Part shown: positions 46,001-56,400 of the stretch, one piece after another
How the letters are laid out: each line of letters begins with the position of its first letter
How positions within the stretch are numbered: position 1 is the first letter of the stretch
DNA from: UBA4416 sp943362175
Lineage (GTDB): Bacteria; Bacteroidota; Bacteroidia; B-17B0; Aurantibacillaceae
Reading direction: 5' to 3'
NCBI GenBank assembly: GCA_943362175.1
Contig: CALRIU020000003.1
Span: 62,001 to 126,000, forward strand
Length of the DNA stretch: 64,000 bases
The notes under the pieces: model-generated
Databases searched by the model: none
Told to the model about the DNA's origin: nothing
The model's input: the letters and a program-made list of their open reading frames with translations, nothing else
Made by a program: the position numbers and the translations under genes

Positions 46001-47247
46001 TTGTTTACAAGCAAGTCGGTGCGCCCGTCACCGTTGGCATCGATGAATTGTACGCCGGGCTGCCCCAACTGTATCGAAGGAGCAATATCGAGGTTGCGCG
46101 GCGGACTGAATTTCCCATGGCCTTTGTTGGTCCAGTAGCGGGCGGTGCCATTCAGCTGAAGCAGATCGGGTAAGCCGTTCCCATCGAGATCAACAAGTTC
46201 AAAGCCTGGCTCGGATAAGGCATTAGGAGGCAGCGTACCGGTAATCTCCTGCAGATCGCGCTTAGCCGGCGCAAAAGCCGAGAAGGTAAATTCCAAAGGT
46301 GGCATAAATTCAGACTCTGATCCATGATGGCCTTCCACGCTCACTGATTCCAGCAATGAGGCGCCGTTTAAGGGAAGAGATACCGCATAGTTAAAATGAT
46401 ACGTTTTGGTTTTGACATAAGACGCAGCATTCGTCCAGGTTTCGATAGCAGCGCAGCGTTTGGTCATGCGGGTTTCAAAGCCCTGCCTGTAACCTGAAAA
46501 GGGATCGGGACGCTCCTCATAATTGAAGCGTACCTCGCACAGGTAACTGGTAGCAGCCCCATCCGGATACTGCGCGTAGCGGATGGTTTTGAGATAGAGC
46601 TGGTCGTAGCTTCGCCCCTGGGGATTGCTCAGCAGCTCACGCTCATAGTCATAGAGAATTACATTGCCGAAGGGATCTTCGGTTTTGCTGAGATGCCAGG
46701 AATAGATCGCCTTCCTGTTTTCGGGATTAGCGGTAACTGCCGGATCATTTGTGGAAGCCCCGGGCGTGCCATACCAGCTGATGAGGCCGTCCTTACTCCG
46801 CACTTCCCAGTAATGCTCGCCATTGGTTTTTTTGTGACGGATGATGCGGGCAAAAAGCCCTTCGGTGCGTGGCCTGTAGGTAGTTTGCTCCCAACCGATA
46901 CCATTCGCTGTTTGCTGTGTATAGTCTACAGGCACCAGGTCTTCGGCGCCGGAAAGAATAAAAACATCGCTGCGGTCGTCGTATATGGGAATGCCTTTGG
47001 AGGTCTTTCGGCTCACACCGGGCACCCCCAGGGCCCAGCCCATGCCGAAGGCGCCGTTGCCATTTCCGGAGCTATATCCTAAGGTCAACTCGGGTTGAAA
47101 GCCGTTACGTCCGGGGGGCACGGCAATAGGCACCGAAAAATTACCGGTGCCGGTAAAAAGATCCGGGGAGAATTTTTCACCGAGGCCGCTTTGCGCACCT
47201 CCTCCCTGGGGATTGGTTATAACGGAAGTTCCTTTTGTATTTGCCAT
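40057..47247 (-). CDS. Fused TcB-TcC toxin protein with Rhs core and JAMM-like tip
   Basis: 2396 residues. SpvB domain at about 15-330 (NPQGGGAQSGLGEKF, LTLGYSSGNGNGAFGMGWAL). Five or more FG-GAP-like repeats at about 345-620 (LVDLDGNGLPDLLQLNG, LIDLDGDGITDVL). TcB mid domains at about 630-900 (GSLTQVSYGSSVYHY; RRARRDALRTLRGTLLRSEL). Rhs repeats from about 1150 and core end DPLAYKYAHLTPYNYAANK..DFDIDGMQ at about 2123. The tip (2124-2396) carries VGHTHPVYY (HTHP about 2307-2310) and FHDDDKAIANQNQPYAMHFV, resembling a JAMM/JAB metal site with His for the usual Ser. TcB and TcC form the cocoon that holds the toxic tip and docks on TcA. Tip DNA is clearly more AT-rich than the N-terminal half. 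Confidence 0.93.
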   Translation of the reverse strand: MANTKGTSVITNPQGGGAQSGLGEKFSPDLFTGTGNFSVPIAVPPGRNGFQPELTLGYSSGNGNGAFGMGWALGVPGVSRKTSKGIPIYDDRSDVFILSGAEDLVPVDYTQQTANGIGWEQTTYRPRTEGLFARIIRHKKTNGEHYWEVRSKDGLISWYGTPGASTNDPAVTANPENRKAIYSWHLSKTEDPFGNVILYDYERELLSNPQGRSYDQLYLKTIRYAQYPDGAATSYLCEVRFNYEERPDPFSGYRQGFETRMTKRCAAIETWTNAASYVKTKTYHFNYAVSLPLNGASLLESVSVEGHHGSESEFMPPLEFTFSAFAPAKRDLQEITGTLPPNALSEPGFELVDLDGNGLPDLLQLNGTARYWTNKGHGKFSPPRNLDIAPSIQLGQPGVQFIDANGDGRTDLLVNNGIVAGYFPGAFHKVWDNTSFRPYKQLPSFSFADPEVQLIDLDGDGITDVLRNGAKFECFYNDPEKGFYKVRTADKTFSNFSFSDPRIRFADMTGDGLQDIVLISSGRVQYWPNMGYGRFGSKVNMSNAPVFPEQYDPAQVLLGDLDGDGQADIAFVENNSVTLYVNQSGNGFSEPVKIHNTPRVQNPRSLRIIDIMGTGQAGILWSFGPDAYTAGKMYFLDLTKGNKPYVLEQMNNNMGSLTQVSYGSSVYHYLRDEAKPATRWKTDLPFAVQVVNKVEVYDFLSGGKLVTEYNYHNGYWDGMEREFRGFAHVDAVDTESFTKYEIPAEVSFVTSGAVEKLYNQQSIAAQHYSPPVQTKSWFYVGPVGDGFSRWQEPDFSEEYWSGDKNILQRPQSMLDELAALPRRARRDALRTLRGTLLRSELYALDGSALESRPYTVTESAMSLRKEFDPSGMATALWTEKNAYWSGGGYIFFPFSIAQRTTQYERGTDPMHHFSFTKEYDVYGQAQGQLSIGVPRGVTPPGAVAYAQQLSGAPADYLSTFAWADYIHKDTAGGQYMVNRTKRSLSWDLTQSSVNTTVFALRDEIFEQVDTHRANLQGITWPVIACSLSYYDGTAFTGLPYGQIGNYGAQVRSESLIVTAAILDAAYGAGNHPPCFEALPDWSAYPLDFVNAFQNGDAHLGYKDRTSATAEFVSGWYAESARMKYDFHDNPATALGLVSQTRDVFDAWQEIKYDSYKLMPVESTQYLTPYGIGTNSLRTLADYDYRVMQPYQVTDANENISVFDFSPLGLLRATAIIGKGTEGDYKNNSGNFYERYEPSVRMDYDFFAFKTSGDPVWVKTISREQHYAVDPSSTDTITKVEYSDGFGRLLQTRVQAEDVIFGTASASGTYFGSSGLPAKQTDPNAPAVGTERAPTDPLNVVVSGWKIYNNKGKVVEQYEPFFDKGFDFVLPDLLGIKARIFYDSLGRVVKTLNPDNSQQWVIYGKPTDLLSPVDPAALSVSSGALSGVEASPWISYSYDANDLAALTNPTGSNVPSSHYFTPKSSLLDALGRTTQTTEHIDKVNPSHADNIIMSYSYDIRGNLLLVKDPYNRPVFEHVYDLRTPQKDQPLPPLWTRHIDKGINTLLFDAVGKPIESKDAKGAQALSGFDITGRPKYGWARDKSGEPTTLRQYLIYGDDADYSVPGPGMVNLLGKTYKHYDEAGLVTTPSYDFKGNLLEKEQQVIMDSELLSIFTGSGPYTCYRVDWTGVPLSPPAIVDLTDHLTTMEYDALNRVTKMIYPWDLTSPAPERKELIPVYNRAGALESASLSGTAYIEHIAYNAKGQRLMVAYGNGVMTRYAYDTQTFRLLRQRSESYTQSVWTYTSSGNVKQDTVYDYDLMGNITESHERTTGCGIGGTNSLDRDYDYDAIYRVLSATGRENAPTITPIWDDSYRSTNESLTTVYTQNYVYDKLGNIQTLQHIGAGNFTRNFNYTNASNVLNSVDIGAINYAFSYDACGNQLTETSSRHWEWDASDRVRCFYVEASGSITQYTQYLYDSSGKRVKKLAWKTGGIYDSISYIDTIFEYRTDGTDEQNILHVMDNRSRIASIRIGDSFGDVTPAIQFNLEDVLGSSRVLLEGNGTDINQEEYYPFGETSFGSYAQKRYKYCGKERDNESGLYYYGARYYSGWTCRFISIDPLAYKYAHLTPYNYAANKPINDFDIDGMQSKTEAESVRSRTPSSEEINSNPNIFVPNVHWKTEIGVDNTEIQIPSNSKTEYYQEGENKGKIKSFTSSYKSWNVTYVQKWQALFGPDTGNFLGYYDVKNGAKYTNELSTTDQKKAFEYLWNNSIKNGLENGMYVLKNGTYIVTPNASNSGGSTDSLGMYYKKIENKTTYIYYGGKWEAVFAVGHTHPVYYKGSVDPITGNTPGFHDDDKAIANQNQPYAMHFVMEKNGLFDAIIIREKGTYASLYDKNITRDKIVSGTINFFKYYNGKILSK
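40875..41016 (-). repeat. 142-bp core-end repeat, copy 1 (inside tcBC)
   Basis: Counterpart of the module 2 and 3 repeats at the core/tip border of the full-length gene. It is visibly more divergent from them than they are from each other. Confidence 0.75.
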
Positions 47248-47386
47248 AAATCATGTTCTTTTGAACCACAGAGACACCGGGTGCCTTAGGGTTTATTATT
47301 TTATAAATAGTTCCGGATAACAGATGTACCAGGCACGAATGTGTGCTTCGTTGCATTGCTATTCCATACATTTAAAGAGGTATAAA

Positions 47387-47419
47387 CCTGCATCGCCGTT
47401 TCAGAAACGGCGATGCAGG
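47387..47419 (-). terminator. Strong hairpin between tcA and tcBC (attenuator candidate)
   Basis: CCTGCATCGCCGTTT (47387-47401) pairs perfectly with its complement at 47405-47419 around a 3-base loop: 15 GC-rich pairs. On the minus strand it is followed by TTTATACC, a weak U-tract. It lies 11 bases after the tcA stop. It may stop part of the transcripts or stabilise the tcA mRNA, lowering tcBC output. Confidence 0.7.
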
Positions 47420-47429
47420 CTTCATTCTT

Positions 47430-50400
47430 TTACATTGGATAACTCCTGAGGTCTGCTTTGCAGGCTACCAGCATCAGGATATCAGTTACCTGCTCCTTGC
47501 TGAATAGTTCCCTATTGTCAGGTGTCAGGTTATTGAAGGCCAGTTTCAGTTTTAACAACGGACTGTTTCCGAAATTGCTGGTGTCTACCGACAGGTTTCC
47601 ATCCTGTGTTTCAGTTGTGAGTGGGAAAGAAACCGCATCTGTTGAGAGGAACAGGCCAACACCTTTAATTTCATTGATGAAACCATCGGCCCTCACAGCA
47701 TGCAGAAGAATATCGCTGCCCTGATCGAGCCTGAGGTTATCGATCCCCTGAGGAAAAAACTCCCGCTTCAATTCGATCTCCACCTCAAAGCCCGGCGTTC
47801 CCGGCTGCTTATCGGCCAGATCATACCATTGATCAGGGAAATTATTCTTAAAGGAGAAACCACGGTTGAAAGACAGGGAATAATCAAGCTCCTGCAAAAC
47901 CTGGTAACGGTACTGGTAGCTGTCGAGTGCAGTGTAATCCAATGAAATCAGCACATCAGCAATGTTGTTATAATCAACACGGTTAGAGAACTGCGGCATT
48001 TTGAACTCCCAACGCGATTCCACGCCCATGCCTTCAAAGGGATTCATAAATTCGCCCTGTACGGGCTGCATCTCGAAGACGCCCGTGGCATTGGTAGCGG
48101 AAGTCAGTGCTACCGAATCGAGCTCCATACGCCTGATAGGGATCCTCTGGAAGGTTGTGCCACCAATAACGGTATAAGACAGGTTGCTGGCGGTTAAGGT
48201 TCCTTTGATATTATCATACACCGGCAACAGGCCAACAACGGTTGTTTTCACTCCGCCGATAAGGCGCAGGTAATGTCCCGGAAAATCGTAATCGAAGAAC
48301 TTATTGGTCAATTCGAAATTAAGCACACCGGTTTCCCTGAACTGCTGGAACTCGGACGGGAAGTTCTGAGCCAGGGAGATCACTTTTGTCATCTGCAATT
48401 TGCGCTTGTTTGTTTCAAAAGCGTATTGATCCAGGCGTGTAATATCTACTGCCAGCCTTGCGCTTCCGGTGAGGCCGCGGCGGTCGGTAGAATCTCCCGA
48501 ACCAGCAATGGAACCGGCGGAAGGCGTTTCCCAATAATCATTGAGGATGAACGGACCAGCTTGTTCCTGACGTTCGAAGTAAAGCTGGCTTTCGGCGGTG
48601 CGGGCAATGGCGGTAGCGAGGTTGAGCATGTAGCTGTAGCTTCGCTCCAACGTATTCCCCATAAAGCGGTAAAGCTCGGCATTCGTGAATTTGTTTTTCA
48701 GGAAATCGAGGGAATCCTGGGCGTGATCGGTATTGAGCTGCGCAATCTCACGCTCCTGGCTCACGATACGGATGTTATCTTCCGCCACTTTGATCTGCTG
48801 GTTGGCAAGTCCGATGTCAAAACCGGCCAGCTGCTGCTGGAACTGCCATTCTTCGGAACGGCGTTGATAAGATGCCATTTGTGACAATATGGATGCTTGA
48901 GTTGATAAGCCCTGAGCCACAGCGCCAAGGGCTGACCCTGTGGAAGTATAGTTTAACGCAACAGCGGATAAACCCTGAAACAAAACAGCAGCCTGTAATA
49001 GTACTAAACTTGCAGTTTCAAAAGTATTAATACCGTTTGCCAAGAGATCAGTATAATAGTCCTGAATATATGTAGCTTTGCCAAGTTGCAAATCTGCAAT
49101 GCCCTTCTCATCATTTGCCTGGTTGATGCGCAGGTCCTGCAATTTCACGGTTGCTTTCGCCGTCTGCAGGTCCTGCCTGGCCCTTAGCTGGCTATAGTTT
49201 TCGGCATCTTCTTTTTCGAGAGCAGCCAGGAAAAGGCTTTCCATCTGCTGGGCCTGTGCAGCTATTTGTTTGGCCCGCTCGATCAGGGTACGGAACCTAT
49301 ATTGTGAAGGCGCAAAAGTTCCTATACCCGGAAGTACCAGATTGCCACCGGCTCCTATCACCGGCATGCCTGTCGTACTGTCGGTAGCGGCTGCAAATAC
49401 ATCCAGCTCGCGTACCATACCGGCAATGTTACGGCAATTGAAGATCTTGTAAAGCTCGAGGTTACCTTTCAGCTCCAGGGCTTTGTAAACCGGATTCTCC
49501 GGCAGGCAAAACTGATAATCGACTTCCGGTACAAAAATGTCCGGCAAGTTCGGATTCGCTTCCCCGATTAATTCGGGTGCATTGGTATAATCGATATTCG
49601 CCTTGTAGGCCTCGCGTGTCGGATTCAGCGGATTGAAGGCCTTGTCGCCGCTTAAGTTTTGCCGGCCGCTCTCATTGGCGAAACGGAACTTATACTCCTT
49701 ATTGTTATCGGCTACAGCTTTTGTCAGCCAGGCCAGCTGTGTTTGCGAACTTTCTTCCGATACATTTTCTATGCTGAGTCCTGAGATAGATGCTACCGCT
49801 TCGGCATATTGTATGGCAGCATAGTCATTGAAAGAATCATTCGTTGTCAAAGCAGAGAGGTAACGGTAAGCGTTATTGATGCGTGTCTCCCTTCCTGCTA
49901 AAAATTCAGTGACACTTAGCACCTCGGGCGAAGGTGGCTCAGCCGCTTCGATAAGCTCAAAGGCTTCGGCGAAATTAGCAGCGTAGGTTTCAGGAGTTGC
50001 CGTATTAACCAGGTCTGCAATCTCATCTACGAGCCCATCGATCGTTTCTGAATACCCTATTCCCGCAAGATCAGTTGCGAGCTTTTGATACAGGTTAGCC
50101 CATCCCGGCATGGAAGCCGTGTCTGTTTGTGTTGTAAGGCAGCCTATAGCTGCGCCAGTACAGGCATCGGGTTTGACACTCAACTCTTTCACCCTTGTGA
50201 GCTCAAGGGCTTCCGTATAAAACCTGCGTGCCAGCGGCACCGTTTCAATGGTATCCAGCGTGAACTCCCTGTCGGCATAGGCATATAAGCACTGGATGAT
50301 ATTCATGATGGTGTATTTCGTATAGGCATTGGCGCGTGTTTGTGCGATCAGGTGAGGGTTCAGTGGATCGAGCAGCCAATTAGAGGCCTGAATATAGGTC

Positions 50401-53400
50401 GAGTTGATACTCTGCTCGAGCACAAGTCCATAAAAGATCTTGCGCTTTGCAACAAGAGATATCGTATAATCGTATATACTACGATACCACGACAACGCTG
50501 CATCAAACTGTCCGCGTTTTTGCTGATCAAGTGCTAAAAGCATTGGAACAAAATAATAAGCTTCATTAATCATCTCCTGAGACGCAATCGTTCTTTTCAA
50601 GTTTGTTCTTCCGATGGGCTTATTTGCCAGGTATGCATCTTTTACATTTGTAGTTCTGGCATCCATATTAGCAATACAATCTGCAGATTGTACTTTTTCG
50701 ATGGCATACATAGGCACAAGCACTATTTGATTTGATACGGTTGTTTCTGTTCCTACATTACCTGTAGCTGATATCTGTGCACTGATCGGCAGATTCGCTG
50801 GATAGCTGTTCACAAGAAATGTCACCGACGCAAGGTATTCTCCAAATACCGGAAAAACTTTGTTCAACTCATTAAATTCAATCCTAAATGTATTTGTAGG
50901 AATGGGAATAACCGAAAGGCTATTAAGTACCGTAAAGATGCATTTCGATGCTTTTAAGGTTGCACCATCTTTATAAATAAGAATCAATGTATCCCCTAGC
51001 TCCCTGCTCTCATATGCTCCAATTATCGTACAATTTGTCCCGAGGTTATAAAATTGTCCGTTAGCAACATTAAAATATCTGAAGGCAAATGCCAATTGTG
51101 ATTTAAATACCATAGTAGCCACCGGCCCCTGAATAGGTGTTATGCTATGCTTAATAACTGTAAAAGGTTTTTCTTCATTGTTATTCACGGCTGTCCCTGT
51201 TGTAAATTTATCCTTAACCCATGAATAGGAGCAATACACATGCTCATAAGCGTATGCTGTGGAACTTCCTCCCCCTCTCGGCGAATTACTGATACTTACA
51301 TTTTTTGCATAACTAAATACAAAAGTAGGATCTTCCCAATCCCTGTTGGTTTGGCAAGCTGTTATAGCTGATGGCAGTATACCTGTGTTCTCCGGAAGGT
51401 CGGTCGTTTCTTGTTCGTCAAGCCATTTACTACCCGGTTTCAGAACATCTTTTTTAATATACCCCATCTTAAGCTTACCGGCATCTTTAAAAGAGAAAAA
51501 CAGATAAAGAGAAAGCTTAACCGGTTCCCAGTAGGCTCCACCCCGTTCGCTTACAGCGTAGCAGCCAAGAGCCCTTACTCCTGTTTTTTCGAGCGGTACT
51601 TCTTCCCAGAAACGGATAGATCCTTCTGAATTATCATCTTTATCCTTATAATTCCAATATATTTTACCTGAAGCACCTTGCCCAAAAAAGAAAGTTCCCC
51701 AGATGTTTAGCATGGTTTCACCACTACAGCAAGAATTCGGATCATCAGCATATTTGTTGCCTCGTACGCTTGTTGAGCAAATCATTTCCAGGCTTTGAAC
51801 ATCATCCAGGTACTCCTGATACTCTTTCGCCGCAGCACAGGCATCTTCCGGGCTAAAACGATTGGCATTTTGCACAGTTTCCGCCAGTTTAATAAAAGCC
51901 GGACTTTGTAAACGCTTAAGTGTTGGGTAAAGCAGGTTTTCGGGATAGATGAAGACGAACACGGCAGAGCGCCAGGTAGCATAAGAACCCAGCCATTGCC
52001 ATTCTTCCTTGAAGTTTGGCGCGCTAATGCTGAAATTGCTGACAAAGCCATCGTAGATACCGTTTTGTAAGGCATAGATGAATCCCTGCAGAGTTTCCAG
52101 TGCGAAAGACACACGGGTATGTTTTACACAGCAATTGTCTTTGGTTTCAATGAAATAAGTTTTGGCCAGGCGTTCTGCGGCATCCTGCCATGTTTCGCAG
52201 GACATCGTCAGCGCCCTGATCAGCGCATCCCGTAACAAAGGCATATTACGGTCTTCGGCTTCTCCTAATACTTCTTCCCATTTATCCTTAACTCCTTGCT
52301 CACGATCGATGCGCCCCTCGAGGGTGTCTTTCCAGGCTTTGCGGTCAGCATAAGGCGAGCGCCACTGGTTATAAACCGGCAGATCAGTTAATGGAAAGGT
52401 ATCGGGCGTTGGTTTATAAATCAGGAAATAATCCTGGCCGAGCAGGATGTTATGCTCATATTCTTCCAGAACCCATGCAAAGGGAAGATTAGTATTGCGG
52501 ATATGGACCAGGATGTCGATCACATCTTTGTACTCCGAGTCCAGCAAGGGCGGTACAGAAACGGAAGGTGTACTCTCCAGAACATGATAGATATTTGCCA
52601 GATAGCGGTATTCCGAAATAGTCATACCAAGTTGTTCGACATACGGCCTGATATCCTCCCCATTTTCTTCTGTTACTTTCAGATCCGTAAAGTAACCGAT
52701 ATAATCGAGCGTACCCGGAGGTATGAAACTATCTGTACGGGAAATCACCAGATCCAGTTGCGCCTTAAAATTGTCGAATAAAGTTCCTGCATCTGTTACC
52801 ATACTATTGAGGTAGGTTGCCAGGCTGGAGTAATCTGCGATCAATGAATTATTCCTGCTGTTCCAGGCAGTATATACCCAATTGGCCGTTACAAAGTTTT
52901 TAATGTTTTCCGGAGGTAGCAGGTCGGGCTGAACAAAAGGTTGCCGGTTCCATGCAGCAAGTGTTCGTTGCCATTCCCTACGGTCGGCGGTATCTGTTCT
53001 TCCGGGGGCCAGGTTTAAATGAAATACATTGTAATAGAATACAGAGCTCTCCAAAGAGCTCCAGGTCGGGTAAAACTGTTTACGTTTATAACACGACACC
53101 AGTATACTCAGGACACTGTCTATTTGAACCGGTGTAGGAACTTTTAAGGGATCAATACCTTCAAAATTGGTTTTAATAACATACACAGTCCTGAAATCTT
53201 CGGCAGTAATTGAAAATGCAGTCCAAAGTATATCAGTAGCCTGCTTCTGCTTAAAGACATCCTCCGAATCGAGATCAACTACGATGGCCTGCAATGTTAA
53301 GTAAGGTAAAATAGTATAAGGCGCTGTCGGATTTCCCATATTAATCCAATTCAGGATACGGGTAAAGCCATTGGATACGCTGGCGCCCAACTCACTTTGG

Positions 53401-56400
53401 AATGTTGATTTCATTCCATCCAAAGCACCTGCCCTGCTGATATACATCGCCTGATAGGATAAGGCTTCGGGATGCCTTACAATGGAATCATAAGACATCA
53501 ATTCCGGGTCGATAAGCGGCGATTCCTGTAAAGACGGGTCCCATGAGCCAGATAGCGGTTCGGAAATAGATTTCCAGAAATACCTGCTATCCAACATCAT
53601 ATTCAGAGGTGTTCCGGAAACATCGTATTCGATCTCTTCTTTAAGCCAGTCGAATCTGAGCTGTGTTTTCGCAGAGCACCTGAAAATGGATGCCAGCTCA
53701 TACAGCTCTTCGGTGGAAGGCCTATCGAATGAATAAACCGCTGCTATATAATTCTCTACTTTCATGAACAGGTTCATCATTCTCATGAACTTTGCATTAT
53801 CCAGATGGAGGAAATCATGAATGACTTTACTTATTTCTTCTGTATGAAATCCTGAGGCCAGGAGGGTCTGCATTTGCTTTAGTTTTCCATAATTACTTAT
53901 AGCCGTAAGAAATACCGGCCAGCCAGTAGTCAGGGCCGGATCCTCCCATACGGTATAGGTAATATTAGTGCTTGTTGATGCAGAGGTTAATACCGTGTAC
54001 GTTTGACTGGTTGCAAACAAATCGTCTACGGTAGCTTCAGGATCAAGCATCTCCGTTGTATCAAGATCTGACTCCACTTCATAGATAAAACTTATTTGTC
54101 CACCCGAAAATCCGCTTGTAGGAACAGAATTCAAAACAAGACTTACCTGCCTATCGCTATCAAATGTAATTGCTAAAGATGAATCGGATGTTGCATAAAC
54201 CAGAGAGGGATCACCGGAACTAACCAGCTTCCCATAACCAACACTCAGGGCGTCGATAATGACCGGGTCTGCCCAGGTAAGCACAGGAGTTGTCGTTGTC
54301 ACGGGCGATACGGCATTTACTATTCTTCTGTATCTTACCTTTGGCGTACTTCCATCAGGATTAAAGAATGATGTCGTATTTTGAAGAAAAATATCCGAGT
54401 CGGTTCCCGTAAGTTTCATATTCAGCACATCGAAAGGTACCCAGTTTGCAGAATCATAGATCCATATTTTATTCCCTTCCAGTGTTTGCATAGCCGTATT
54501 CCGACCCGGTACTCTCAGAATTTTGTTCCTCCTATCTGCCGATATTTGCGTAGCCATATTAGTCAAGCAAGCTATCAGAAAGGCGTCGGTATCTTCTTTA
54601 CGATGCTGCCAGATCTTTATAGCATCAGCGGATGTATTGTACGTAAAATCATCCCAGCCTATAATATCCGGATCGAGAATAGGTTTCCAGTTAGATTTAA
54701 AGGTTGTATCATCTGTGGGATCCACCTCTTCGCGACTATATGCCGAGAAGAGGTAATCCTGCTTTTTCCAGGTATCGCGCAAATCCGAGGCCTGCCATTG
54801 TTCGAATAAGGAAAGGGGAGTATTGGTGAGTACATTACGTTCCGTATCCCTGAAACCAAATATGGCCTCCAGATTGGCGGCAGTAAGTTCATGAATGCCG
54901 CTACCTGTAAAGGTTAGCCACATCCTGTCTGCTGTATAGGTGGATGTTGTGGGAATATATAAAGGAATCCTTAGCTTATCAGACAGTTTCTGTGCAGCAG
55001 CCTGTTTTGCATCACCGGCTGGCATTGCCACAACATCGCGTAACTCGTTATAGGAGGTTCCGGCATAATTCAGAATGGTTTGATAAGCGAGCTGTAAAAA
55101 TTGTTTGCGCTCGGTTTCCAGGGCCTGCTTCTGAATGGCAGGAATCCCTGACCAGGCAGCGTCAACCACTTTTTCGAGAATCTCTGTCACCAGGCGAACA
55201 CGGCAAAATTCATGATGCAGCGTTTCACAATCAACGCTTAAGGTTCCGAAGGGCTGATAAAACTTCGATGAGATAAGGCTGATAAATCCGGCTTTCGAAT
55301 CGCCCGGCTTGTATAAAGGAGAAACCTTATGTTTGATATGTGCCGCTGCATAATTCATGAGATCCATCATGTAGGCAAAGGGGCTGATACCTGATTTGCA
55401 ATCATCGCAACCACAGCTGTTAACGGCATTCCCGAGAGCATTACCTGCGAAGTTAGAGCCGGCAATAGCGGGCGTAGCAGGATCGGCCATCCTGAGGTCG
55501 GTAAGTGTTCCTGCCAAAAGGTTCCTTACCAGTTTTTGATTCTGCTTCACGACTTCGTGAACCTGAGCTGCTTTAAACAAAGGCAGGTCATCATTAACAA
55601 CGGCATCCAGGAAAAGATCCTTGGGCATATTGGCGACTTTGTAAATGCTGTTGTAACCCTGGCTGATCATGCGCTGGTTTTGAACCGTATCGGTATTTAT
55701 GGAATAAAAATCCACATGCGCCTGCAGGGCGTTTAATTCTTCAGCGGAGACGTCTTCCGCAGGAAAACCATCAATATATGTGATCGGACCTGCTTTGCGG
55801 ACACGCTCAACGGTAGAGAGCTCTTTAGAGGAAAGAAATGTTTTGAATTCTGTGGAGAAATCAATCCCGCTAATCGTTTCGATTTCCGCAATCGTAGGCG
55901 AGGCATCTTCTGCCACGGGCGCTGCACCGCTGATGGTTACAGGAATATAGTCGAGCGTTCCCGGCATTTTGTTGAAAAAGGTTCCTGTATATACCGGGAC
56001 TGGCGGTTCCACCGTTACGGACAAACTTATATTGACCAGGTAGACGCCTGGATTCAGTAAGGAAATGGAATAATCCTCAAAATCGCCGGCACCTGCAAAT
56101 CCTGAGGTACTGAGCCCTGTATCTACATTCGTCCGGTAAAATCCATCCTCTACTATTGTCAGGTTTTCCGGAAATTCTATGTTAACGAGCTCTATTTGCC
56201 CGAGATTTCCCCACATCCCGGTTGCAACGCTGAATCCGAATACACTACCAGTTGCCGTAATATGCAGGGCTCTGATAACCGAGTTTACAGCTATTTCTGC
56301 ATACAGAGGGTAATAATTACCGGCTCCGCTGCGAACGCATAAAAAGCCGTCATGCACACAAAAATCCCGGATGAGTGTAAACACTGAAGCCGATGACGCA

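Noticed and set aside
45445..46173. Plus-strand ORF (242 codons) opposite the tcBC FG-GAP repeats
   Set aside because: Shadow of the repeat-rich coding strand of tcBC; no start signal and no recognisable domain.
46250..47247. SpvB domain of tcBC as an ADP-ribosyltransferase
   Set aside because: Only the N-terminal structural SpvB part shared with TcB is present; the catalytic C-terminal part of Salmonella SpvB is not.
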